Source of the DNA: Halomontanus rarus
GTDB taxonomy: Archaea; Halobacteriota; Halobacteria; Halobacteriales; Natrialbaceae
Direction: 5' to 3' (one strand)
DNA: 64,000 nucleotides
Assembly (NCBI RefSeq): GCF_029338335.1
Contig: NZ_CP119796.1
How positions within the stretch are numbered: the stretch's first letter is position 1; every line of letters begins with the position of its first letter. Both the position numbers and the translations under genes were made by a program. This document shows, in pieces, positions 52,675 through 60,851 of this stretch. The notes beneath the pieces are model-generated. The model did no database searches. It was not told the DNA's origin and was given only the letters and a program-made list of their open reading frames with translations.

Positions 52675-54927
52675 GTGAACACCTTCGGTGGCCGTCTCGC
52701 GCTCGCGCTGGTCTGTTTCACCCTGCTCGTCGGCGGGATGGTCGCGGTGACGTCCGTCGCCGACACCGACGTCGCGATCGGCCCGGTCGGGACCGCAGAC
52801 GCCGCGACGCAAGCGGACAACGAGACGGTGCGCCACCAGGACCCCGACGAACAACAGGACGACGGCGACACCGCCGCCGTTCGCCGCTGGCTGGAGAACG
52901 AACTCTCGAGGCAGCTCGGGGACAGTGCGGTCCAGTTGAGCGAGGGGGATTACGAGACCGCCAGAGAGATCCTCGGGGACGACTATCAAGATCGGTACGC
53001 CCAGTACGTGGACGTACAGGGTGAGACCGGCGGGGAAGCGGAAGAACCGAACGAGACGGCGAACGGTACCGGCGACGGGCCGTCCGGCGGAGAGTCGACG
53101 GCCGACGGATTGCCCGGCGGATCGACGAACGACTCCTTCCAGGAGCTCGCCACCGAACAGGAACGATTGGCGGATCTTCTCGAGGAGTTCGAGGCGACGA
53201 GAGCGGACTATTACGACGCGGTCGAGGCCGACGACGACGAGCGCGCACACGACCTCGCACGCGATATCGAGGACCTCGCCGGCCGGATCGAGGGCCGGAG
53301 TCAGAACATCACCGTCCACTTCGAGACGCTCGAGGAGGATACCGGTGGGAACTTCAGCGAGAGTAAGGCGTCGATCGACGAGACGAACCGCGACGTTCAG
53401 GAGACGCGAGACGTGATCACCGTCGAACAGTTCGAGCCGACGGAGCTGACGATCGAACCCGACGGCGACCCCGAACGAGACGGGATCTCGTTCCTCGAAC
53501 CGCTCGAGGCGACGGGAACGTTACGGACGGAAAACGGGACGCCGATCGCATCCCAGAACGTCACGCTCGAGATCGGATCGGACGACCTGCTGGTCCGGAC
53601 GACGGAGACGCGGACGGTCCGGACCGACGAGGACGGATCGTTCACGCTCGAGTATCGACCGACGACGCTTCCGCTGTCGACGACGAACCTCTCGGTCGCG
53701 TACGAGCCGGTTCGCGGCTCCGGCTACATCGGTTCCGAGACGAACGTGCCCGTCTCGATCGAACAACGCACGCCGGAGCTCTCCGATCTCTCGGCCTCGC
53801 AAACGACCGCCGCGTACGAGTCGGTCGAGGTCGCGGGCGCGATGACCGTCGACGGCGTTCCCGTCGACAACGTGTCGGTCGACGTCTTCCTCGACGACCA
53901 GTTCGTCGGAAACACGACCGTCTCGAACGGGACGCTCGATGGAACCGCGAAGGTCCCGGCGTCGGTCCCCGAGGGCGAACGCGAACTGACCGTTCGGTTC
54001 GCTGGCGCGGATCGCGCCCTCGCCAGCGCGACCGCCGGGACCACGATCACCGTGCTCGAGTCGGAGGGCGAACTCGCGGTCACCGCCGACCGATTCGGCG
54101 ACGACCACCTCAACGTTAGCGGGACGTTCACCACCGTCGACGGCGCCGAAATCGAGAACGAAGCGATCGAACTGGCCGTCGACGGCGAGACAGTCGGGAC
54201 GGTCTCGACCGACGGTGACGGAACCTTCGCGACGGTCGTGGAACTCCCCGTCGCGCCCGCGGAGCTCGAGGGCGACACGGTCGAACTCACCGCATCCTAC
54301 GACGGGGAGGACTCGAGTATCGCACCCACGACGACCAGCGCCGACGCGACGATCGGGGGTGCGGACGATTCGATCCTCTCGAGTCGACTGCTTCTGGGCG
54401 GGGGACTCGTCCTCGCCCTCGCGGGCAGCATCGGCAGTCTGCTCTGGTTCCGCCGACGGGACGCTGCGGACGCCGGTTCCTCGGTGGATCGACCGCAGGA
54501 CGTGCCGCGACCGACCGACGCGCCGTCGGAGCCGGAACCGGAGCCGGTCGAACCGCTGCTCTCGCAGGCCGCTGCGTCCCTCTCGAACGACCGCCCGGAC
54601 GAGGCGGTTCGACTGGGATACGCGGCCGTTCGCCGGGCGTTCCAGTCGCGGATCGAGGGGAGTCGAGCGCTCACCCACTGGGAGTTCTACCGTCGCTACC
54701 GCGGGGACGGGGCGGAGACGAACTCGGACTCGGACGCAGACGCAGACGCGAACACGGACTCGCTGCGATCGATGACCGAACTGTACGAGCGAGCCAGCTA
54801 CGGCGTCGACCGCGTCTCCAAAACCGACGCGGCGACCGTCCTCGAGTACGCCCGGCAACTGTGCGAACTCGAGGAGAGCTCAGGTCGGGGCCGAAGTTCA
54901 GACGGAGACTATCCCGCCGATGACTGA
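52675..54927 (+). CDS. Exported protein with Ig-like repeats and a C-terminal DUF4129 domain
   Basis: 750 residues from GTG. An N-terminal signal or anchor helix (about 8-26), an acidic helical region (60-240), three or four Ig-like/carboxypeptidase-regulatory modules (about 255-550), one transmembrane helix (LLLGGGLVLALAGSIGSLLW, about 566-585), and a cytoplasmic DUF4129 domain (RLGYAAVRRAFQSRIEGSRA) near the end. DUF4129 normally ends transglutaminase-like partners in MoxR clusters; here the transglutaminase core is not present. It shares a 97-nt divergent promoter region with the DUF58 operon. Confidence 0.82.
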   Translation: MNTFGGRLALALVCFTLLVGGMVAVTSVADTDVAIGPVGTADAATQADNETVRHQDPDEQQDDGDTAAVRRWLENELSRQLGDSAVQLSEGDYETAREILGDDYQDRYAQYVDVQGETGGEAEEPNETANGTGDGPSGGESTADGLPGGSTNDSFQELATEQERLADLLEEFEATRADYYDAVEADDDERAHDLARDIEDLAGRIEGRSQNITVHFETLEEDTGGNFSESKASIDETNRDVQETRDVITVEQFEPTELTIEPDGDPERDGISFLEPLEATGTLRTENGTPIASQNVTLEIGSDDLLVRTTETRTVRTDEDGSFTLEYRPTTLPLSTTNLSVAYEPVRGSGYIGSETNVPVSIEQRTPELSDLSASQTTAAYESVEVAGAMTVDGVPVDNVSVDVFLDDQFVGNTTVSNGTLDGTAKVPASVPEGERELTVRFAGADRALASATAGTTITVLESEGELAVTADRFGDDHLNVSGTFTTVDGAEIENEAIELAVDGETVGTVSTDGDGTFATVVELPVAPAELEGDTVELTASYDGEDSSIAPTTTSADATIGGADDSILSSRLLLGGGLVLALAGSIGSLLWFRRRDAADAGSSVDRPQDVPRPTDAPSEPEPEPVEPLLSQAAASLSNDRPDEAVRLGYAAVRRAFQSRIEGSRALTHWEFYRRYRGDGAETNSDSDADADANTDSLRSMTELYERASYGVDRVSKTDAATVLEYARQLCELEESSGRGRSSDGDYPADD

Positions 54928-55031
54928 GCTATCGACTGACCCGCTCGAGGGGCGACTCTCTCGCGGTCGGACCCGATTCGAACTCTCGCGTATCGACCCA
55001 CTTTTACAACCAAACATGCTACCGGGGACCA

Positions 55032-56123
55032 ATGGTCGATAATCGGATACTGTGGCGCGTGCTACCGGACCCGATCCGGGACTTCCCGAGCGACCTCGCG
55101 GCCACGGTGTTCGTGACGCTGCTCGTGAACGTCGCTGTCTTCGCGCCGGTGATCCGCGAGACCCCCCTTCGGGTTCCGCTGGGGCTGGTGTTCGTCCTCT
55201 TCGTCCCCGGCTACGTGTTTATCGCCGCGCTCTTTCCCGAGGAGGGGGCGTCGCCGACCGACGCGCAAACGGACAACACGGAGACGCTCGAGGGCGATCA
55301 CACGGACGAAACTGCGGACGCGGACGACGAGGGGACGATCTGGGACGGCCAGCTGCGATCCGGTATCGACGGCATCGAACGGGTCGCCCTCTCGTTCGGA
55401 CTGAGTATCGCCATCGTCCCGCTGCTCGGTCTCGTCTTGAACTTCACGCCGTGGGGGATTCGCCTCGTCCCGATCATGGTCACGGTGACGGCGTTCACGC
55501 TCGTGACGACCGCACTCGCGGCGATCAGGCGGTGGCAACTCCCGCCCGACGAGCGCTTTCGGGTTCCCTACCGCGAGTGGCTCGCGGCCGGTCGTGCGGA
55601 ACTGTTCGAACCCGACTCGAACACCGACCGCGCCCTGAACGTGATGCTCGTCGCGTCGATCCTGCTCGCGGTCGGCGTCGTCGGGTTCGCGATCATGGTC
55701 CCGCCACAGGGCGAGCAGTTCTCCGCGGTCTACATCCTGACCGAAGACGAGGAGAACGAGAGCGAATACGTCGCCGCGAACTACCCCACCGAGTTCACCC
55801 TCGGCGACAGCGAGGAGATCGTCGTCGGCGTCGACAACAACGAACACCGGACGGTCGACTACACCGTGGTCGTGCTCGAACAGGAGGTCGAACGCGCCGA
55901 CAACGAGACGACCGTCCTCGAGCAAAACGAACTCGACCGATTCGAAACTCGACTCGCACACAACGAATCGTGGCTCCACCCCCACGACCTCGAGCCGACG
56001 ATGACCGGCGAGGACGTTCGGATCGTCTGGTTGCTCTTCCCCGACGAGGTCCCCGCCGAGCCGTCCACGGCGGACACGGAGTACTACGTGCAACTGTGGG
56101 TCGACGTCGAAGACGCTCAGTGA
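55032..56123 (+). CDS. DUF1616-domain membrane protein
   Basis: 363 residues. The start (PDPIRDFPSDLAATVFVTLL), the PLGLVFVLFVPGYVFIAALF helix pair, and the later pair near residues 118-165 plus one near 200-220 match DUF1616, with a roughly 140-residue outer domain (VDNNEHRTVDYTVVVLEQEV) at the C-terminus. An acidic insert of about 45 residues sits between the helix pairs. The family is common in archaeal surface-polysaccharide and envelope loci. Role unknown. It follows the DUF4129 gene by about 100 nt. Confidence 0.88.
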   Translation: MVDNRILWRVLPDPIRDFPSDLAATVFVTLLVNVAVFAPVIRETPLRVPLGLVFVLFVPGYVFIAALFPEEGASPTDAQTDNTETLEGDHTDETADADDEGTIWDGQLRSGIDGIERVALSFGLSIAIVPLLGLVLNFTPWGIRLVPIMVTVTAFTLVTTALAAIRRWQLPPDERFRVPYREWLAAGRAELFEPDSNTDRALNVMLVASILLAVGVVGFAIMVPPQGEQFSAVYILTEDEENESEYVAANYPTEFTLGDSEEIVVGVDNNEHRTVDYTVVVLEQEVERADNETTVLEQNELDRFETRLAHNESWLHPHDLEPTMTGEDVRIVWLLFPDEVPAEPSTADTEYYVQLWVDVEDAQ

Positions 56124-56223
56124 TCGGGCTCTCGAGCGGTGGTGTTCTGTAGACAGTGGTTACAGACGACCGACTCGAGTGACTATAGCTCCTCAAAGTA
56201 CGCCCAGTAGCAAGATATAGTGG

Positions 56224-56256
56224 ACTATATTTAATTACTCCCGGGTGCAATGCACC
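56224..56256 (+). promoter_or_regulatory. Promoter and palindromic operator of the broken Fic gene
   Basis: A TATA-like CTATATTTAATTA (56224-56236) is followed by the palindrome GGTGCA-A-TGCACC (56244-56256), close to the expected transcription start and 12 nt before the ATG at 56268. The winged helix at the C-terminus of Fic-family proteins could once have bound it. Confidence 0.5.
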
Positions 56257-56267
56257 TGTAGTTGCAT

Positions 56268-56340
56268 ATGGCACTCCGAGAGTTACCTGATGGCGCACCC
56301 GGACGGCTTGTTCCGTACGGACAACGGCCATACTACCTTT
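56268..56340 (+). pseudogene. Fic-family protein, 5' fragment
   Basis: About 24 codons: MALRELPDGAPGRLVPYGQR then PYYL, matching the start of haloarchaeal Fic proteins (LPDGAPG...P..YYLP). The frame then enters mobile-element sequence. The 3' fragment is at 58052-58606; together they cover only about 210 of the ~370 expected residues. Confidence 0.65.
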
Positions 56341-56375
56341 CTACAGCGAGAGAGTCCCCGCCGTTCACGGCGTCC

Positions 56376-56421
56376 TCAGAACGCTCCGCGTTCTGATGGG
56401 CATCGCAAACCTTCGGTTTGC
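56376..56421 (+). mobile_element. Paired-hairpin module (copy 2)
   Basis: Hairpin 1 TCAGAACGC-TCC-GCGTTCTGA (56376-56396), spacer TGGGCATC, hairpin 2 GCAAACC-TTC-GGTTTGC (56405-56421). As in copy 1, CGTCC stands at the left edge, loops are 3 nt, stems are perfect and total length is about 45 nt, but the stem sequences are unrelated. Confidence 0.6.
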
Positions 56422-56465
56422 TCACCGAGTGTGAATCGCGTACGCTCCAGTGAGAAACCGCCACT

Positions 56466-56609
56466 TTACTGCTGGTCCTGAGTCTCCAACGCTTCAAGAC
56501 CTGCTTCTAACACCTCTGTATAGGCTTCTGAGAGGTCTAGGTCGTTCGCTTCTGCGTAGTCTTTGATTCGGCCACCGAGCGTGTGGGAAATGTCGATATT
56601 GGGTCGCAT
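56466..56609 (-). CDS. Small ribbon-helix-helix-like protein of the IS1341 element
   Basis: 47 residues: RPNIDISHTLGGRIKDYAEA, then NDLDLSEAYTEVLEAGLEAL, a strand followed by two helices as in RHH regulators. It is divergent from tnpB with only 42 nt between the start codons, and that gap contains TATA-like runs for both strands (around 56615-56640). It probably regulates expression of the element. The gene is too short for standard ORF cut-offs and could be missed by annotation. Confidence 0.65.
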   Translation of the reverse strand: MRPNIDISHTLGGRIKDYAEANDLDLSEAYTEVLEAGLEALETQDQQ

Positions 56610-56651
56610 GACGAAAGGACTTTAAGACTAAAAGTATAAGAAGCTGTTGTC

Positions 56652-57992
56652 GTGAAGCGTACCAACACATTCGCCGTACGACCGCTCTCCAACGAGGGAG
56701 AGCAACTGCTACGGGACTTGTTGGACGCTTCCGCCGCTCTCTGGAACGAGACCAACTACGAACGTCTCATGCGGTACAACGACGAAGATGGTTTTGAAGG
56801 CGAGGGCGTGTGGGACGCCGATACAGGCCAACTCGAAGGCAGATACAAAAGCGTTCTCGGTGCGTCCACATCCCAACAGGTGATACGGAAGAACTCTGAA
56901 GCGTGGCGAGGGTTCTTCAAGACGAAAAAGCAGTATCACGACAAGTCGAACACATCAGTTACGGAACATCCTGAACCGCCGGGCTTCCGTGGCAACGAGG
57001 ACGAAGGACGACAACTCAAGACCGTCATTCGCAACACGTCGTACACTATCGAGTGGGGCGACCGCTCTCGACTGGAGATACTGGTCGGGAGCGAGTTGAA
57101 AAACCGACACGACCACACTGGGCGTCTCCGGCTTGAAATCGCTGGCGACCCGAATTGGCTCGACTACGAGAAACAGGGTCGGTTGGACTTGTGGTACGAC
57201 GAGACTGACAGCACCTTCCGAGCTTCGCAGCCCGTGACTGTTTCTGACGATGCACGGGATACTCCACTGGCTGACGAGAAGGCCGCTCTGGACATTGGTG
57301 CAAACAATCTCGTTGCCTGTACCACTACGACCGGCGAGCAATACCTGTACGAGGGTCGCACGTTGTTCCAACGGTTCCGCGACACCACACGCCATATTGC
57401 CGAGTTACAGTCGAAACTCGAAGATGGGCGATACAGTAGCGAGCGTATCCGGCAGCTGTACTGCAAGCGAACCCGTCGCCGGGACCACGCACAAGAAGCA
57501 TTGTGTCGTGACCTGCTCGAACGACTGTACGAGGACGGCGTGGACACGGTGTATATCGGTGGCTTGACCGACGTGTTGGACACGCACTGGTCGGTCGAAA
57601 CCAACGCTAAAACGCACAATTTCTGGGCGTTCAAGAAATTCACGGAGCGATTGGCGTGTACTGCTGAGGAATACAGTATCTCAGTAACGGTTCGGTCTGA
57701 GGCGTGGACGAGTCAAGAGTGTCCGCAATGCGGCTCGACAGACCGAACGACACGGCATCAGGAGACGCTCTCGTGTCCGTGTGGGTTCGAGGGCCACGCT
57801 GACCTTACAGCGTCGGAGACGTTCTTAGAGCGGCAGTTAGAACAGGCAGTTAGGCCGATGGCACGGCCCGTGCGGTTCGAGTGGGACGACCATGACTGGT
57901 CGGAGTTACCACGCTCTCACCGTCCCAAAGAACAGCGCACAGACTCGAGTACCGTCCACTGTGACGGGAATGTTGCCTCCGGGGACTCGTAG
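56652..57992 (+). CDS. tnpB: TnpB-family protein (IS1341 type) with altered RuvC-II site
   Basis: 446 residues from GTG. The first catalytic Asp (ALDIGANN, Asp214) and the third (GHADLTAS, Asp384) are in place, and the zinc ribbon CPQC...CPCG is intact. At the position of the second acidic residue, where canonical TnpB has Glu (as in FEDLK), the sequence is YIGGLTDVLD with Gly303-Gly304. Either another acidic residue nearby (Asp307, Asp310 or the Glu in HWSVETN) substitutes, as reported for some TnpB branches with a rearranged site, or the protein no longer cleaves. The rest of the RuvC fold looks normal. Confidence 0.88.
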   Translation: MKRTNTFAVRPLSNEGEQLLRDLLDASAALWNETNYERLMRYNDEDGFEGEGVWDADTGQLEGRYKSVLGASTSQQVIRKNSEAWRGFFKTKKQYHDKSNTSVTEHPEPPGFRGNEDEGRQLKTVIRNTSYTIEWGDRSRLEILVGSELKNRHDHTGRLRLEIAGDPNWLDYEKQGRLDLWYDETDSTFRASQPVTVSDDARDTPLADEKAALDIGANNLVACTTTTGEQYLYEGRTLFQRFRDTTRHIAELQSKLEDGRYSSERIRQLYCKRTRRRDHAQEALCRDLLERLYEDGVDTVYIGGLTDVLDTHWSVETNAKTHNFWAFKKFTERLACTAEEYSISVTVRSEAWTSQECPQCGSTDRTTRHQETLSCPCGFEGHADLTASETFLERQLEQAVRPMARPVRFEWDDHDWSELPRSHRPKEQRTDSSTVHCDGNVASGDS

Positions 57993-58018
57993 ACTGTTCG
58001 AGACTTCCACAGAGGAAA

Positions 58019-58038
58019 CCCCGGCGTTCACGCCGGGG
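58019..58038 (+). repeat. Right-end hairpin of the IS1341 element
   Basis: CCCCGGCG-TTCA-CGCCGGGG, a perfect 8-bp stem 26 nt after the tnpB stop. It is the expected 3' part of the guide-RNA scaffold; the guide would be read from the Fic 3' fragment beyond it. Confidence 0.7.
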
Positions 58039-58051
58039 AGGATGTCATCAT

Positions 58052-58606
58052 CCGCTCGTCGATATCGCACTTACCCACTACCAGTTCGAGACGATTCACC
58101 CGTACGGTGACGGCAACGGCCGTCTCGGACGACTCCTCGTCACGCTCCAATTGTACGATCAGGGATACCTCGAGCAGCCGACGCTCTATCTCAGCGAGTA
58201 CTTCAATCGCTACAAAGAGACCTACGTCGACCGCATGGATGCCGTCCGCAAGTACGGCGAGTGGGACGCCTGGATCGATTTCTTCGTGACCGGGATTCGC
58301 CACCAGGCCGAGGAGACGCTACTGCGATCGCGGGAGTTGTACGAACTGCAGCGGGAATACGAAGCCGAATATGGTGACGACGCCGCCGCATACGCGCGAC
58401 TCGCGTGCACCCTCTTCGAACGACCCTATCTCACTGCGGCGGTCGTCGAGGAATTGCTCGACGTCACCGGTCCGACCGCCTATCGAGCCATCGATCGACT
58501 CGAGGCGGCGGGACTCCTCGAGGAAACGACCGGGAAGGAACGCAACCGCGAGTACCGTGCGCGAGAAATCTTCGAGATCCTCGAGCGACCGCCGCGGACG
58601 TACTGA
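58052..58606 (+). pseudogene. Fic-family protein, 3' fragment
   Basis: 184 codons continuing a Fic domain: THYQFETIHPYGDGNGRLGR contains the catalytic HPx(D)GNGRxxR motif (His and the anion-binding loop), followed by the C-terminal helices and a winged HTH (LFERPYLTAAVVEELLDVTG, ...ERNREYRAREIFEIL). Fic enzymes transfer AMP or related groups to target proteins. It lacks a start and the N-terminal half, which was removed when the tnpB element entered, so no functional protein is expected. Confidence 0.8.
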
Positions 58607-58713
58607 CGTTGACGGTGGTCCGTTCCGAGCGGCTGGCCGGGCACGAAGACACTACGACACCCGTTGAGACGGGCCCATAGCTTGATGCCGGTTCGTACCG
58701 ACAGAACTGACGA

Positions 58714-59685
58714 ATGCCCGTCGACCAGACGATCGCCCTCTTCGGCATCGGCAGTACGAATCTCCGTTCTGCGGTCGGAACCCCCGACGACACCTTCGCG
58801 ACGGACGTCCACGTCGAACCGACCCGGATTGACGATCTCGAGGCGCAGGTCTGTCGTCGTCTCGAGGAACTGCGGTCGGACGCACGGACGGATATCGACG
58901 CGGTCTCGATCGCCTGTGCGGGCCTGACCGACGGCGCCACCGGCGTCGTCGAGGAGATCGATACGCCCGACGACGGCGTCGTCTGCGACATCCCGCTCGG
59001 CCCGACGATCGAAGACGCGTTCGACCTTCCCGTTCGCATCGAGAACGATTGCACCGCCGCGGCCCTCGCCGAGTGGGTCTACGGTGCCGGCCAGAACCAC
59101 GATTGCGTCGTCCACCTCACGATGGGTACCGGCATCGGCGCCGGTATCGTCGACCGCGGCCGCGTCGTGCGCGGCGCCGACGGCCACGCGGCGGAGGTCG
59201 GCCTCTTCCCGATCGGCCCGCCGGACAGGGCCAGCTCCGGCGTCCCCGGCGCGTGGGAAGCCTACTGTTCGGGTCGCGGAATCGCCGGCTTCGCGCGAGA
59301 CCTTCTCGAGACCGAATCCCGTGAGACGACCCTGAATCGCGAGGAACTCACCGCTCGAGACGTCTTCGAGGCCGCCGAACGGGGCGATCCCGTCGCGGAC
59401 GACTATCTCGATCGGATCGCCCGCTACAACGCCGCGGGGCTCGGCACGCTCGTCAACGCCTACAATCCGGATCTGCTCACCGTCGGCGGCGGCGTCGGCG
59501 CCTCGAACTTCGAGACGATCCTCGAGCGCACCGAACCCCACCTCGAGCAGTACGCGCTTCCGGCGCTCCCCGACATCCAGCCGACGCGGCTCGGCGACGA
59601 GATCGGTCTCTACGGCGCGCTCGCCCCCTACGCGACGCAATCGTGGCCGACGGCAACGGAATCGGTTGCCGCCAGCACCGACTGA
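58714..59685 (+). CDS. ROK-family sugar kinase or regulator-type kinase
   Basis: 323 residues. N-terminal phosphate loop (ALFGIGSTNLRSAV), IENDCTAAALAEW and THLTMGTGIGAGIVDRG-type second loop (GTGIGAG), catalytic Asp in IENDC, and C-terminal LLTVGGGVGA. The usual ROK cysteine cluster (CxCGxxGC) is replaced by GVPGAWEAYCSGRG, so zinc binding is probably lost, as in many haloarchaeal members. Probably a glucokinase-like enzyme. A cupredoxin gene follows after 224 nt. Confidence 0.85.
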   Translation: MPVDQTIALFGIGSTNLRSAVGTPDDTFATDVHVEPTRIDDLEAQVCRRLEELRSDARTDIDAVSIACAGLTDGATGVVEEIDTPDDGVVCDIPLGPTIEDAFDLPVRIENDCTAAALAEWVYGAGQNHDCVVHLTMGTGIGAGIVDRGRVVRGADGHAAEVGLFPIGPPDRASSGVPGAWEAYCSGRGIAGFARDLLETESRETTLNREELTARDVFEAAERGDPVADDYLDRIARYNAAGLGTLVNAYNPDLLTVGGGVGASNFETILERTEPHLEQYALPALPDIQPTRLGDEIGLYGALAPYATQSWPTATESVAASTD

Positions 59686-59751
59686 GGCGACGTATTGCTG
59701 CCCACTCGAGGCGTCCTCCCACGACTAAAGTATTAGGATTGTTGGATTTAT

Positions 59752-59771
59752 CCCACGACTGAAATCGTGGG
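59752..59771 (+). repeat. Solitary hairpin resembling an IS605-type end
   Basis: CCCACGA-CTGAAA-TCGTGGG, a perfect 7-bp stem, 66 nt after the ROK stop. The left arm with its flank, TCCCACGACT, is also present once at 59717-59726. Similar CCCACGA...TCGTGGG hairpins end many haloarchaeal tnpB elements (memory). It could also act as a terminator. Confidence 0.45.
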
Positions 59772-59909
59772 TTTCTCATCGAATTTCTGTAACGCAAAAC
59801 GCTGGATATCGGTCGGTCAATCCTTCCGTTGGAAGAGTAAGTCCGGGAATACAAACCTTGTAAGGGACACCAAAAAACCATTATGTGCGTTGGAATCGAT
59901 TGTCAAACT

Positions 59910-60701
59910 ATGCCAAGAAGACGATCGCGACGGGCACTCATGAAGGGACTGGCGGTCCTCGGAATTGGCGGAATGACCGGCATCGGGTCGGCACAGGAGA
60001 GCGGGACGACGATCCAACTCGGGGGCGAGACCGCGGGTTGGGTGGGAGTCGCTCCGGACTCCATCGAAGGGGAAACGAACCCCTCGCTGAATTTGGAGGC
60101 CGGCGAAGAGTACACGGTGGAGTGGGAAAATCTGGACGGCCAGGCCCACAATTTCGCGATCGAAGGATCCGACGTTCAGAGCGAGATTATAACAGATGGG
60201 ACGCAGACGGTGGAATTTACGGCCACCGAACAGATGACCGCCTATTACTGTCAACCCCATCCCGAGTCGATGCGCGGCGATATCAACCTCGGCGAAGCGC
60301 AAGACGAGCAAGAAGGGGCGGACGAGGAGGAAGAGCCCAGACAGTTCGACGAACCGTCTGAAGAACCGGACGGCGATCCGGTCGCGACCCTCGAGTTTAC
60401 GCTCACCGAAGAACAGTGGGAAGCGGAATCTCCGTCGGAGATCGAGGGAGAGACCAATCCGACCCTGAATCTCGTGGAAGGCGAGATATACGAGATCGAG
60501 TTCTCGGTCGAGACGGGGCGTCCGGAACGACATCCGGGGCACTATCTCGTCGTCTTCAACGAGGACGGGTGGGCGACTGCTCGCACTGATTTCGTCAAAG
60601 ACGGTGGCAGCGATTCGCTGAAATTCGTCGCCGAGTCGGATGTCGTCGGATATCGCGATCAGGCCCAACTGGACGCGGAAGGCGAGATCGTGCTCCACTG
60701 A
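59910..60701 (+). CDS. Tat-exported two-domain cupredoxin
   Basis: 263 residues from the ATG at 59910 (an earlier ATG at 59883 is possible). Tat signal RRRSRRALMKGLAVLGIGG. Domain 1 has a complete type-1 copper set: His in GQAHNFAIEG, Cys and His in YYCQPHP and Met in ESMRG, as in halocyanin-like proteins. An acidic linker follows, then a second domain with the same start (TLNLVEGEIYEIEFSV) but without Cys or the full ligand set, so probably no copper there. It carries electrons outside the membrane. Confidence 0.82.
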   Translation: MPRRRSRRALMKGLAVLGIGGMTGIGSAQESGTTIQLGGETAGWVGVAPDSIEGETNPSLNLEAGEEYTVEWENLDGQAHNFAIEGSDVQSEIITDGTQTVEFTATEQMTAYYCQPHPESMRGDINLGEAQDEQEGADEEEEPRQFDEPSEEPDGDPVATLEFTLTEEQWEAESPSEIEGETNPTLNLVEGEIYEIEFSVETGRPERHPGHYLVVFNEDGWATARTDFVKDGGSDSLKFVAESDVVGYRDQAQLDAEGEIVLH

Positions 60702-60808
60702 ATCGCGGTGAAACCGGACGAGACGCGTCTCGAAACGTGAACCGATCTCCGATCTCACCGGACAGTCTCGGTTCGCTTACTAACACTCCTCGTTTAATAT
60801 TATAATTA

Positions 60809-60814
60809 TTTATA
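60809..60814 (+). promoter_or_regulatory. TATA box of the Tat protein / PQQ enzyme operon
   Basis: TTTATA within an AT-rich run (60795-60815), about 40 nt before the ATG at 60852, leaving a short 5' leader. Confidence 0.55.
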
Positions 60815-60851
60815 CCCAGATATATGGCGCTGTGAGTAGTCGGATCATACT

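Larger units (their letters stand above)
56341..58045 (+). mobile_element. IS1341-type tnpB element inserted in the Fic gene
   Basis: No tnpA is present. Contents from left to right: an end-type hairpin start (CCCCGCCGTTCACGGCG, 56356-56372), a paired-hairpin module, a 47-codon minus-strand gene, tnpB, and the right-end hairpin at 58019-58038. The flanks are the two Fic fragments. The boundaries are estimated to within about 10 nt. Confidence 0.7.
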
